Below the pieces are notes generated by a model. The model worked only from the letters and a program-made list of their open reading frames with translations, did no database searches and had not been told where the DNA came from. The position numbers and the translations under genes were made by a program. A stretch of 64,000 nt of DNA from Kingdonia uniflora (Eukaryota > Streptophyta > Magnoliopsida > Ranunculales > Circaeasteraceae), in the NCBI GenBank assembly GCA_014058105.1, contig JACGCM010002776.1:558001-622000 (forward strand), in the 5' to 3' direction. Positions 33,271 to 44,966 of the stretch are shown here, piece after piece. Numbering within the stretch: position 1 is the stretch's first letter; the number at the start of each line of letters is the position of its first letter.

Positions 33271-35999
33271 CCAACAACTTCCTCCTGGTTGAAGAATACT
33301 ATATCAATTTTTGCTACCTCTGCAACCACCATAGTCTCTACAACAAAGGTTAAAGAATAAACAAATTAAGAAAAATAGTATGGATAGCTCAATACAACCA
33401 AATATTAGTAACTTGAGGTTATGAATCCTCTTCTTCAGCAAATACCTCATTGGCATGTTGTACATCTTTTTTTTCCATTATAATACACCACTATAGTTAG
33501 TGGTTCTGAATCCTCTTCTTCAACAACTTGAGGTTGTTCTTTTTCAGATTTAACATTCTCCTCCACATCTTTCTTATCATCATTATCTTTTTTGTCACCC
33601 TTCTTCCACTTCACATACAATAAATAAAATAAACAAAGACATCAGAAGAAATGAAAGTTCTGGAAAAGAGAATGACAAAGATAACCTCACAAATGCCAAA
33701 AACATTCTGAAGAAATGACAGACTTCTGAAGAAATGGCAAATTGTATAAAGTAAATGCCAATATTTTGAAAAATAAATGTCAAATAATATCATATAAATG
33801 ATATGAAGTAGTAAACGGATGATAGCTTTAGAAGACCATCACCATATTCAGACGATATCGCTTCCAAATTTACTTCAACATCATCATTTATCATTAAATA
33901 TTTTACCACCTCCAATCCCCCTCCAGGCGCAACTTGCTGAAGCAAATTTTTTGCAGTTGATTGAATATTCTCAAGTTTTGGGAATTCTGTCCGTCTCTTC
34001 CTGAGCACTCTATTAGCTAAGCCCTTCTTGGGGATTAAAGTTTTCAATTCGATCAGTGCGACTTGATCAAATTGTTCATCAGTAAAAGCTTCTTTCTTTG
34101 TACCTTGAACCTTTTCTTCAAGGGCACATCAGCTTCTTCAGCCTTCTTGTTCTTCTTGTTGGCATTCGACTTCTTCTGCCATTTTCCCTTACCTTTTTTC
34201 TTCTTTTCAATTTTTTGATATTTTTGTTGCCAAGTTCTCGGCTCTGCCTTCTTCCTTTTCCCATCTTCTTTCTCATTATCTCCTCGCTTGTGTTTCACGG
34301 TTTTCTCAGGAGTAAAGAACTGATACTGCCCCAAAGAGTGGAGTATCTCCAAGTGATAGAGTATTGTCTCCCACTGCAGACATCAAAATTCATTCCAACA
34401 TTTTACCATGGTTATGCAACATTTTGTCATGCTCCTCTAACTGGGAACATACCCTAACCACTACAGCTCCGATCTCAGTGGCAGAAGAACTACTACCTAT
34501 TACAGGTACACTGACTGCAGGTGCAACGACTGTAGGTGCACCGACTGTAGGGGCACCAATTATAGGTATAGCGCCGATTGCAGGTGCTTCGATTTGATTT
34601 CTCTGAAATATTCAAAAAGATGACGATGACAAAGGGCAACTTAAAAATGACAGAAAATACTCTAACAATAATAATAGGCATACAAAAAATGATAAAAAAG
34701 GGATTCATAATAATAGAAAAATCAAACAAATGATGAGAAGAGATTAAGAAATGTCAATTCTAAACAAATAAAATGATACGAAACATAAATTAAATGACAA
34801 GAAAGCAATAAAATGAATCAATCATACAAAGAGTGGAATATTATCATGGCCTCTTGCATAAGACCTTGCAGCATGTTAGTCTCAAACGGCTTCATAGCTA
34901 TTACCAGCAATTTGAGGTTAGCAAAAAGCTTTTTAAACGTCACAATTTGGCGACGCTTAAAAGATGTCATCCTCCATCATTGTAGCTTAGAGAACAAATG
35001 TATGGATTCCTCAATTCATGGAAACTTCAGGTTAGGAATAGAAAGAAAAGTCCATATCATCAACACCAAGGTACATCCGTGCAGTGATAAAGCTTTATCG
35101 GATTTTTTACCAGCGGCCGATTGATAATGGGCAAACTCTACTATTTGACTCCACAAGAAATTATAGACTTGCTCACCCCAGGGGAATCTGTTGAACTGAT
35201 CTTGATCATCTACCAAATCAACATACTTTACCCAAACGTTTTTCCCCTTGTTCAGGAGGAGAAAGGATAATATAATTTTTAACAAATTTAATCGAAGAAC
35301 ATCTTTTACAAAATGAAATAACACAATGTAATGATAAGAAACTTATAATATAATGAGCCCAAAATTGCAAATACAATACAAATATTGGAGGGGTGAGAAA
35401 TACAATGAATAACGATGATAAAGAAGACAAAATAAATGACAAATTATAGCCTTACCCTGATGTTTTTCTAATTTTGCCTATTTTAAAGCATCATCAATTT
35501 CCTTTAACCCATATATATTCTTCTTCTTGGGGAATCGTCTCGTTCTGAAATGTGTCATATACTCAGGATCAACAAATAAGAACTCATTTGCAATAGGAGA
35601 GACACGTAGCCCCAAAATCAGGCAACACATGAATGGGTTTTATCTGAATTATCGTCTTCCCAAATTAGAACTTCATATCACCGAGATGAAGATTAAATAT
35701 TTCTACAACCAATATCGACATCGTCGCTATTGGATCAATTAGCAGTAAGGGTGCAAAGCAGGTGGCACGAAGAGTACCCTTCTCCTCTTCAGGCAGAGCT
35801 GTAAACATTTTGTGAAGTCCCAAAGCTGTACACCGATAGGTATAATTTTTAGCATTCGAGGTGCCTTTCTTGGCTCCACCCTCCTGTATTTGGTTCTCCT
35901 CGTCAACTTGTTCATTCACTTCTTTATCAGACTTTATTGTGGAAGATGAAGAAAAAATATACTTTGATCAAACACCTGGTAAGCAATAGTTACACAAAT

Positions 36000-37290
36000 A
36001 ATTTACCACTGATATAACACTGAAATCACACACACACGATGGGTAGAATCATGACGATTTTGAGAAAATAGTTTGTGCGACCGAGACGGTTTTAAGGTTG
36101 TCAATCGCACACGATTTGTAAAATCTGGGCGGTTTTTGCAGTTTTTACGGTTTTGTAGTGCTTGTGTAAGAAGAAAGTATTTGAGGAATGGGGATGGTTT
36201 TTGGTGCCAAAAGGCAGACAAACTCATGTGAATCGCACGTGTTACCTAAGCTTAAAGAACAGTAAGCAAATTCTAAATAATATAACTGATGGTAGCAGAG
36301 TCTGCATGAGCCAATATAACTGATGTTTAAATGCATGACAAATTGGTTTCAACAAATGACAACAAATGCATATAATGGTGACAGGGTCTGCCTTACACGT
36401 CTCGAAATAGTAATAACACGGGTAGATCGAGGAACGATTAAAATTGGACACGTGGCAAGATAATAATATTTTTAAATGATTTGAATTTTTTTTTTATTAA
36501 TTATGAAGTGACATTCGAACTAGTGGAGCCCACAGCCTTACTTGTTGCCTTACTTGTGGAGCCCACGGCCTAAAAACCTACTTTAATATTCAAGCAGTTG
36601 ATATTTTGAAACAAATGGTAATATTGTATAAAACAAATGACAAAAAAGACTGAACAAATGAGAAAGTTATATAACACAAATGAAAACAAGCTATTACCAA
36701 ATGACATAGATGTTTGAAAGAATGCTAGAGTTGAACTAAATAAATGACATATTTTGGTTTGCAGCTGCTGCTCAGACGATTTGTCATCGTTTATTCTACG
36801 AGTTGAGTACAGTGGAGTACTATAATTTCCTCCATGCCCAATGAGTAAAGTACCAGTCTTTAATCAAACACTTACTGGGCAGCAGTCATACAAATGATTT
36901 GTGACAAATAATCAGGGCAGTTCTTGCGGTTAAGTAAGAAGAAGAAATTGTTTGATGAATAAGGATCGCTTTTGGCTCCAAAAACTAGATGAACTCCTGT
37001 GAACCGCAGGTGATACCTAACCATAAACGATGAGAAATAGTAACATAATTGGTTAAAAAATCTTCATTCTTATAAATAATAAATATGTTCAAAGGTAGAA
37101 CAAAATGTACTAAAATAAATGACAAGTAGTTTATGAGATGGTGACAATGTCAGCTTTCCTCATACACGTGGCTTGATATAATAGTTTTAAATGAGTTAAA
37201 AAAAATTTACAATTTTTTATTACGTCGGATGTGCCATTTGTACTTGTGGAGCCCAAAAATAGGTGGTTGTCTACTGTAATATTACACCTT
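36000..37290. repeat. Diverged tandem duplication, offset about 760-780 bp
   Basis: Three landmarks recur in order: TAAGAAGAA..TTTG..GAAT..GGAT (36170, 36945), CTCATGTGAATCGCACGTG and CTCCTGTGAACCGCAGGTG (36223, 36994), and GGTGACA....GTC.GC..T..CACGT followed by TGGAGCCCA (36378-36535, 37140-37253). Non-coding, at the 5' side of the Ulp1-like gene. AAATGACAA words lie between the copies. Confidence 0.65.
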
Positions 37291-37339
37291 TAGTAGGGGC
37301 AAATATGGTTTTTCTTCTTGCCATTATCGATTTTGAAAT

Positions 37340-37930
37340 TTATTATTCCCTGGGTCTGATTTTGTAAATATGGGAAAAATTAGTATTTATTATCATAATT
37401 TCTGTAAAAAAATCCAAAAAATTGCAATATATTCACGATATTTACCAATAAATTAGATAAATATGCGATATTTTAATGGTTTATTGCCATATTTAGGAGT
37501 ATAAGAAGCCATGATAATATCATGAAAATATCATACCATTTTTTCTTTTTCTCGACTTACCAGGCAGTATTTTAAAAAGGCCTTGGCATTTTAATCTATA
37601 GTCTTATCATTTTGATTATGTTGGAAAGTTTGGGATTTTCATGTTTGCTAATTAACCTATTAACAACCGAATTACATCAAAAGGCCAAATGTTTCTAACC
37701 ATGGTTTAAAAGGAAAAACCACGATTTCATCAAAAATCCCAAAATGTCGCGATACATTTATGGGTTTTACCGATAAATTAGGTAAACCCATAATATTTAG
37801 GTAGTTTATTACCAGATTTAAGTGTATGTAAAGCTATTGATAATATCATGAAAATTCCAAGCCATTTTTTTTTTCTCGGATTACCGAGCGGTATTTTGAA
37901 AAAGCTCGGCATTTTAAACTATGCTTATTT
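37340..37930. repeat. Second tandem duplication, offset about 325 bp
   Basis: GATAATATCATGAAAAT occurs at 37513 and 37839, and ACC(A/G)(G/A)GC(A/G)GTATTTT(A/G)AAAA at 37559 and 37883. Both are preceded by a TACCAATAAATTAG / TACCGATAAATTAG segment. Non-coding and AT-rich, possibly satellite-like. Confidence 0.65.
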
Positions 37931-38229
37931 CTAAGATTCCTCCAACCCCAAAGAACAGAAAAATAATGATAAATATTTTAGATCAGCATAATATATAGAG
38001 TTGTAGACCTTATATGATGCATAAACATGACAATAGTTCATAACAAGTCTATGATAGCATTTTCTTGAACCAACTAATCATGCGTGATTAGTAGCAGTTG
38101 TTGCTTTACTAAGCAATCACTAAAACTAAGTAAAAACATAAGATAAGATAGTTATACCGCAAAACTAGTTGTTGTGTGAATGAGTGAGTCTTTATTGATC
38201 TTAGGAGCATGATGTGGTTATCATCTTTA

Positions 38230-39745
38230 ACATAATTGAGTGCATATGTCTTGGTGGCGTTTAAAGTGTGCAGAATACATTTCAATCAAGTCATGTATTG
38301 CTTTACGCTCTTAGACTCAGCTTGGTACACCAGAAATGTTTGTGCTCATAATTCATGTATGGAAGTAAAACTTTTAGTTAACCCAATGCTTAACAATTGT
38401 CTAAACCAATGGAAATGTTCCAATCACAAACATTTTTGGTATAGCAAGTGGAGCTATATTCATCATTCAACGATTCGGATGAACTTCACTATTGTTGTAC
38501 CGCAAACAATCCTCGCCATTTTCTATAATTCACATGAAAAGAATGTCACCCAGCAGTGGGTAAAATTTAGAAAGTTGATGCCACTGGTGGTTCCAGGTTC
38601 CAGGACTACTATCATATAACCAAGTCATATATTGAACATGTATAGCACTCGAATAAGTAGGTTCTTTAGTATGGATGCAGCACACGGTGTTAAGTCATTT
38701 ATTGTGCGTCTATCACTTGGATATGGATAACGACATCTTCCACCATCCTAATGGGGGAAGAAACTCCTAGGGCTCTGATGCCATAACTATGAGATGTTTT
38801 ACTATAGTTAGCTGGGTATATTAGACCCGTTGGCTCATTTGCAGTAAACTGTTTAACTTGCCATAATTATGTTCTTACCCAAAGGTACTGGAATGAGATC
38901 AATCACATTCTAAGGTATCTGATCGACATGAAAGGTTGGGGTCTATTCTACTCGAAATGGTTAACATAAAATTAGAGGGTATGCCGATACATAATACTTG
39001 TTAGACCCACATAACAGCCATTGTCAGATAGATTATGTGTTTATGTATAGAGATACAACAAACTCTTGGCGATCGATGAAGTAGACAGCGTCAGTTACAT
39101 CTTTGAACCACGAAGAAATTTTTTCACTTCATGAAGTTGGCAGAGAATGATGGTTGCGCTCCAAGATACATCACATCAACTGAAGTTGTGGCATATTCTA
39201 TCTAAGATAAAATACCGACTCTGTATGAAGACAGCTTAACTTGCATCATTCAAGTCAATGTGATTTTATGAATAGCTACAGATACAGAAGTCATTCCATA
39301 CTTATGAATTACAGAAGGCGAATGAGATTGAAGTTATTTAAGACATTTCAGAAGATAACTTTGCAAACCTATTCACGAAGACTCTTGCACCACTTACGTT
39401 CAAGCAGCTGGTACACGGAATCGACATGCAAAAGATTTTATTCACCATTATCTCAGGGAGATACATCTTAGGGAGATAGATCTTGGGGGAGATTGACGTC
39501 AGAGGGAGTAGTTCCAACCTGATGTGGACACATGCGCGTTGTACTCTTTTTCCTGATAGTGCAGTTTTTATCCTAGGAGGTTTTACTGACTAGAGGTTTT
39601 GATGAGGCAACGTATATGCGTCCACAACCCATACGGGGCATATGATTGTACTCTTTCCTTTCACAACTTTTTGCCCAAAGGGGTTTTGCTAGGTAGAGGC
39701 TTTAATGAGGCAAGTTGTTCTGGTATGGAACACCCCAAGGGGGAG
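38230..39745 (+). pseudogene. Degenerate Ty1/copia 3' pol remnant
   Basis: Heavily decayed plus-strand reading. Around 38.8-38.97 kb it has GSFAVNCLTCHNYVLTQRYWNEINHILRYL and GWGLFYSKW (reverse transcriptase end). Around 39.35-39.43 kb it has EDNFANLFTKTLAPLTFKQLVHGIDMQK, the RNase H C-terminal signature (FTK.L....F..L..GIGM). A U/G-rich 3' region with repeated TTTTACTGACTAGAGGTTTTGATGAGGCA-like phrases precedes the polypurine tract CAAGGGGGAG. Many stops. What lies at 38.23-38.63 kb (a 127-codon frame) I cannot assign. The 5' half of the element is missing. Confidence 0.7.
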
Positions 39746-39975
39746 TGTTAGGAGTTGGGTTTGGCCCAAGGTAGGGAACTCAACTGGGTTGAAGTGTCCT
39801 ACTGAACTCCTAACAAGCTCATACACCATTAGGGTTTATGGGGAGAGTTTGAGTGAAAGTATATAACCCAATAAAGGGTTAAGTCTTTATAACCACAGAG
39901 AAATAAACGTATCATATAATATCTCTACTCTTCTCTCATGTCTGTATTATGATTGTCTAGTAGAATCTATATATT
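39746..39975 (+). repeat. 3' LTR of the second copia remnant
   Basis: It starts TGTTAGGAGTTGGGTTTGG right after AAGGGGGAG. TATA-like GTATATAACCC occurs at about 39858. The right end near 39975 is approximate because no clear ...CA border or duplication could be fixed. A CAGTAGGACACTT-type inverted copy of the start (GAACTCCTAACA, about 39805) gives a small internal hairpin. Confidence 0.6.
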
Positions 39976-40149
39976 ATCCAAGAAGGGTATTTTTCGTATA
40001 AACAAATATGCCCAAAAGAGAAAGACAAAGAGGGGCTGAGATGGAGTATTTAATCTTCGTGATTGTAACTCTAATGCAAATGAGTAGAGGAGATTCAATC
40101 CTACTAGAAGTTTGGGGCATTTTTATAAATCCTCTCAAGTCTTAAGGGC

Positions 40150-41030
40150 AATATAGTCGGAAGAAAATTTTAAAGATCTGTTCCATTGAACAGTTAGGCA
40201 GTTCCCCACCACTCCCACAAACTTCTTCATCATCTTCTCATTGTAGAAATTTATCTCCCCACGTCTCTCACAAAGAAAACCCTATATATCTCTCTCCCCT
40301 TTCTTCGCTGAAACTTAAAATTTATTCTTTATCCATCAACGTTTCTAAGGTACTCTCTCTTTCTCCTTCTCTCTGCCATGGTTAAGTTTGCTTAGTGATC
40401 CAGGGTTTGAATCGTTTGATTGAATCTAATGATGTTTGGTTAGTTGTATTTAAAGTTGACAAAGTGATTACTTATTATTGGATTTATCTATAATAAAGGG
40501 TTTCATCTGATTACTTAAGGAAGTGCTTTCATCTTTTATAAGTCTCTCTCTCTCTCTTAGAAATGTTGTGTTTTGATTGTTGGGCGTGTTGTATTGGATT
40601 GATTGATTATAGATAATTATGGAAATGTTCCTCATCTATTGCACTCAATTGTGGCTTTTAGTTAATTTTGAATTTGAAAAATCTTGCAGGGTCACTATAA
40701 CGATACCCTTCTTCCCACTTGGTATCCCTCTTTACCCTTCTTCCCACTTGGTATCCCTCTTTCACTTGCTATCGAGGATGTTTTTCCCATTTCTACAAAG
40801 TTTACTGTATTGTTATCTTCTTCTTTTTTGTGCCTCTAAAGAATCTGGATCAAGGCGTCAATAAATTAATACACATTTTAATTTTTTGATGGATTTGTGT
40901 GTATTTCTTTTTAATCATGTTCTACTTTCTATTGAATTTCATGTAGGTCTCAAAAGAAAACATGTCGTTTATGTTGGAAGATCCAGAGGTTAAACTACCA
41001 TCCGTTGCATTGTAACCTGTAACACCCAAG
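40150..41030 (+). promoter_or_regulatory. Leader-like exons of a possible host transcript
   Basis: Pyrimidine-rich sequence with CCCTATATATCTCTCTCCCC (40270) leads to a donor CTAAG|GTACTCTC (about 40350). A plausible acceptor is TTGCAG|GGTCAC (40690) and another CATGTAG|GTCTCAAAAG (40948), followed by ATG at 40962 and 18 codons (MSFMLEDPEVKLPSVAL) to a stop. This looks like the start of a plant gene whose remaining exons are missing. A 27-bp tandem duplication (CCCTTCTTCCCACTTGGTATC, 40708-40765) lies in it. I cannot name the gene. Confidence 0.3.
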
Positions 41031-41690
41031 GATATCAAAATCAACGAAGAATAACATTAGCCTTTAACATCAGATATTGCCATATTAAGTTTCCACAGAT
41101 TCTATCATGGACTTTCATAGATGCTAATAGAATTATTTAAAGCTTATTAAATGGTTGCCATAGATATATGTATTTATTTGCTGAAACACTAAATTGGTAA
41201 TTAGATCAATGTTCTCTGAAACTCAAATATATGAGTTGCAGTATTTTCTAATCTTACTTGCTAAGAGTCATGATTATACATAAAGTGAACCCAATGGTCC
41301 CTGTTGGAGGATACAAATATTTAGGTGTTTTTATAGCGCCTATCGATGCACGACCACTTTTAGTGCATCACATGGGTGATCCGAGTTAAAATTGAAATTG
41401 CAAATAGTTGGTTGTATAGTGTCAAAATCATGCCGGCATGAAGTCAAATAGAATGTACTATATAATGCCTAAAATGTTGAGTCAAAAGCTCACCAAGGTG
41501 CCAAAAGTACGATAGACATAAGTTGTTTAATCATAGCGCCTTTGGCGCATCAACATATTTGTTATATCGTCCGACGAAGACATGTCCACACATCAAATAT
41601 AGCGCCAAAGGCTTGTGGAGTATTATCCAACAATTTTCAATTGGTTTGGTTGATTATCTTAAAGATGCTAATCCATTCCGGTTAACATGA
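41031..41690. other. Intergenic sequence with AGCGCC-AAGGCGC motifs
   Basis: No gene seen. Small inverted words around AGCGCCTTTGGCGCATC (41537) and AGCGCCAAAGGCTTG (41601) hint at a decayed MITE, but no paired termini were found. Confidence 0.3.
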
Positions 41691-41980
41691 CCCGTTTTCA
41701 TCTTTACCCAAAACCAAAAACGAAATTTCAAGGAAAGAAAAAACACCCAGCAGCACTGAAAGAGGTGAGAGAAGCAGAGCAGCAACGCAAACAAAGGTTA
41801 GCTCTCTCTCTCACACACTAATCTCTATTAATGAAATCTTCTCCAACTTTACGCATTTGTTACTCCGTACTTATCATTGAAATCTTTGTGTTTCGATCTT
41901 CTCTGCATAATTAAGCCTCTGGGTTTTGTTCCTACATTGACATAGATCATTGGGTATATTTAAATTTGTAAGATTTACCA

Positions 41981-43039
41981 ATGTTTTATCAGAAATATCA
42001 TCTAAAACATCACCCAAACAAAACCCATGTCTTAAGTTTGTTAGATTTTTTTCATTTTGAGCCAAAACCAACAAGGTTGTCTTTTGGGAATGTAGCTGTA
42101 TTTTGGGACTTAGATAACAAACCACCTAATACTGTCCCACCTTATGATGCCACTATTTAGTTGAAAAAAACGCCGTCTTCGTTTGGGGTTGTTAGAAGTA
42201 TGGTGGCGTATGCGAATCACCATGCTCTTGAGTATGTTCCAGTTGTGGTGAGGGAGAAGAGGATTGAGAGACGGTATTTAAATGAGTTGGAGAGTAGAGG
42301 GGTTATTAAGTCGGTTGTGCCGTATAAATGTAGTGTGTGTGGGAGGAAGTTTAGTACGAATGATAAGCTTGTTGATCATTTTAAGCAACTTCATGAGCGT
42401 GAACAGAAGAAACGGTTGAGTAGGTTGGAGTCAGTGAGAGGGAATAAAAGGGTGAAGCTTTCCGCAAAGTTATCTATGAAGCTTGAAAAATATAAGAATG
42501 TTGCACCGAGTGTTTTGGTCCCGAAGGTTGGGTATGGGCTTGCGAGTGAGCTTAAGAGAGCGGGGTTTTGGGTGCGTTTGGTTTCCGATAAACCCCAAGC
42601 TGCAGATATTGCATTGAGGAATCATATGGTGGAGATGATGTATCAAAGACAAGTCCAGTGTTTGGTACTTGTTTCTGATGATTCGGATTTTCTGGGTGTT
42701 TTGGAGGAAGCTAAAATGAGATGTTTGAAGACGGTAGTAGTTGGAGATATCAACGATGGAGCTCTTAAGAGATGTGCTGATGCTAGTTTCTCTTGGAAGG
42801 AAGTTATAGTGGGGAAAGCTAAAACACAAGTAGTATCGGTTTTGGGAGGTTGGAAGGATAGTGATGTGCTGAAGAGATTTGAGTGGTCATACAAGTAAAA
42901 GTTGGAGAAAACTGAATATGATTTCGTCTGTTCCTCTTCTGAGAGCGAAGATGGGGATCTTGCGAGGAAGGAAGATGTGGAACCTTGGTGGAAAATAGAT
43001 TCTGATGCTGATGATATTCATCGTAAATTATTTAAATGA
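41981..43039 (+). pseudogene. NYN-domain ribonuclease-like protein with C2H2 zinc finger, two in-frame stops
   Basis: An ATG at 41981 opens one continuous frame to TGA at 43037. It reads a basic, His-rich leader (KYHLKHHPNKTHVL), then GNVAVFWDLDNKPPNTVPPYDA, the NYN/PIN-like nuclease start with acidic residues. A C2H2 finger follows (CSVCGRKFSTNDKLVDHFKQLH, spacing C-2-C-12-H-4-H), then GYGLASELKRAGFWVRLVSDK, ADIALRNHMVEMM and LVLVSDDSDFLGVL with the conserved Asp pair. The tail is acidic (SSSESEDGD, ending DADDIHRKLFK). It matches plant proteins annotated as putative endonuclease with C2H2 zinc finger, probably RNases of organelle or nucleus. TAG at 42158-42160 and TAA at 42896-42898 interrupt an otherwise intact 353-codon frame. 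A leader exon with donor CAAAG|GTTAGC lies at about 41700-41795. It is either a very young pseudogene or affected by sequence error. Confidence 0.85.
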
Positions 43040-44957
43040 TTGCCCTTATCATCCAATTTTTTGAGATTGTAAGATAGTAAAGTATGGAATTTCTACTATC
43101 GACATCGATTATGTATGAGTTTGAAGATCCAGAATTTGTAATAGTCGTATTTTATTCATTTTCTCTTTTACGTTTTCTTAGAAATTTTTACTATATTGCT
43201 ATTTCCCCCCAATTTTCCCGTGTCAATTGCTATTCACGAGTGCATAGCAATGATGTAGTACTTGTATTTCCTGTGTCAATATGCAGTACTTACACAACTG
43301 CATATTCCTATCCCAAACTTTGTATTGGCTAAATAATGTCCAAGAATTCATCTATAAAGAAATTGATTGTCAAAAAGGTCATTATTGGCTTATTTTTTCC
43401 CAGATACTTCATTTCCAAGAATTTTGGTGCAGTGTTATGTTCCTGCCATACTTGTTACCTTTTGCACCAAAATTTCAGATCCACTCTAATTCATATATCG
43501 AAGTAATTTATTATATGCTCAATGCTGTACATCATTTGAGTGTATATCAACATATCTTAATGTCTTCTTTCTCTATTATGCATTTGGCACAAATAGCGTA
43601 TTTAAGAGAACCAAAACCGTGCCATATAATGAAGACCAAAAACTGAATGAACAGGTACATTGAACCAATGAACGTGCTGCATGGCAATTTCATGAAGGTC
43701 AAATTTGGGAGGGTCTGGGTATCGTTTTTTTTTTTTTTTTTTTGGTCTGAGACGGATAAAAATAATAATATAATGTCTATGATAGTTGTCAATGTATTAA
43801 ACTCTAAATTAAACCTCCGTACACCACACTAACAGCTATTAACTTACGACTAATAATGTGGGTGACACGATACTTCTTAGAGGAAAGAAAAAACTCTGAT
43901 GAGGAAAGGTATTCAGCCAAAGTTAGTTTAAGAAAAAAACACTTGCTGACTGAACCATTTTTGTAGAATCCAATAGAGGTGGATATTTTTCTCCTGTTTA
44001 TAGTTATGTTTGGCACAAATATCAGGATTACTTTGCACCTTGATGAGCCTAAAATATCAGGATTGATACGAGAATTCAGAAGAGAGAATATAGGAAAAGA
44101 TATAAAGAGAGAAGATTGTAGATCCATTGTGACCCACAGGTTTCTTTTCACACATATTTCTTTAAAAAGTCAACCAAGATCATACTAGTATCAGTCAGAG
44201 ACAATGACGGAAACATATATCTCTGATTATTATGACATGCTTGATGTAGTATTTTAGTGCATTATGAGCTCGATGTATCGTTAAAGCTCATCTGGGTATT
44301 TTATTTTGTCTAGCCAAAGAGTGAAGCTTGGAAATATTATTCTGGTATGGTACCTAAGGTGGTGAACTTCTAAAACTTACTGTTAGACGTGAAAATTTTC
44401 CATGGATGGCGTCGATTTCTCCTTTGTCTTCCTCTTCTTTTCTTCCTACCCCACTTATTCTCAGGTGAGTTGGCACGTTTGTTTTACACGATAAATATTA
44501 CAAGTTTAAAAAAAAAAAAAAACCGTGTTATAATAACCTTACGAGTTTCCTTTTCTATTTTTTCAGTTGTGGAGTTGCACCAAAATGCGAACATAGAAAA
44601 GCATCCCAATAGCCACATAAACAAATTTGATCATTTGATTCCCGGGCCTGCTGCTGGTCAGGGTCTGCAAAATCACTTGCAATGTCAAGGTATTTGCACT
44701 ATTTGGTTACAAACATTCTTTGGAGTTTATAATTCAAGAACGACTAGCACGAATGATCGAAAGCTTTCTTCACCCCGACCTTGCTATGATGGCCTGACCC
44801 CCCTTTTGCGCCTTTTTTCGTTCTCCAAACCCGTCTAGGATCTTACTCCTCGCCACAAAACCCTATTCTGGAGAATACCTAGTTAATACGATATGACCAT
44901 GGCAGAATCATGTTTGAAGCAATGGTAGATTATGTGATATTTTGACTTTGATCCACA
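43040..44957. other. Intergenic sequence with homopolymer runs
   Basis: No gene recognised. It includes a run of about 22 T near 43725 and about 15 A near 44507. Several open frames of 60-150 codons (such as 44389-44838) lack motifs and overlap others. Confidence 0.4.
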
Positions 44958-44966
44958 TTATTTATA

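Larger units (their letters stand above)
30781..36000 (-). pseudogene. Ulp1-like (C48) cysteine protease gene with DUF1985-type N-terminus
   Basis: Minus-strand exons run from about 35.98 to 30.78 kb. The N-terminal part fits DUF1985: GLHKMFTALPEEEKGTLRATCFAPLLLI, VWVKYVDLVDDQDQFNRFPWGEQ, then SLHGC..VLMIWTFLSIPNL. Next come a (GAPTV)-like repeat and a coil (LEEHDKMLHNHGKMLE), a Lys-rich segment (34.35-34.05 kb), small acidic exons (33.4-32.7 kb) and the C-terminal protease (31.48-30.78 kb). In the protease the His box reads NINDNH-stop-VLCAVSF (Trp to TAG), the Asp box IYDSM, and the Cys box QPNGHNCGVYMLVFMDNLL, so all three catalytic residues remain. Such proteins cut SUMO/ubiquitin-like tags; plant copies with DUF1985 usually ride on Mutator-like elements. 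A TRIM sits in one exon and several stops occur, so it is a pseudogene. Confidence 0.75.

Noticed and set aside
43647..43832. Open frame with a poly-Phe run
   Set aside because: It is created by a homopolymer T run of about 22 bases.
44389..44838. 149-codon plus-strand open frame as a secreted protein
   Set aside because: A hydrophobic start and a Lys run come from T-rich and A-rich stretches; no conserved pattern and no gene context.
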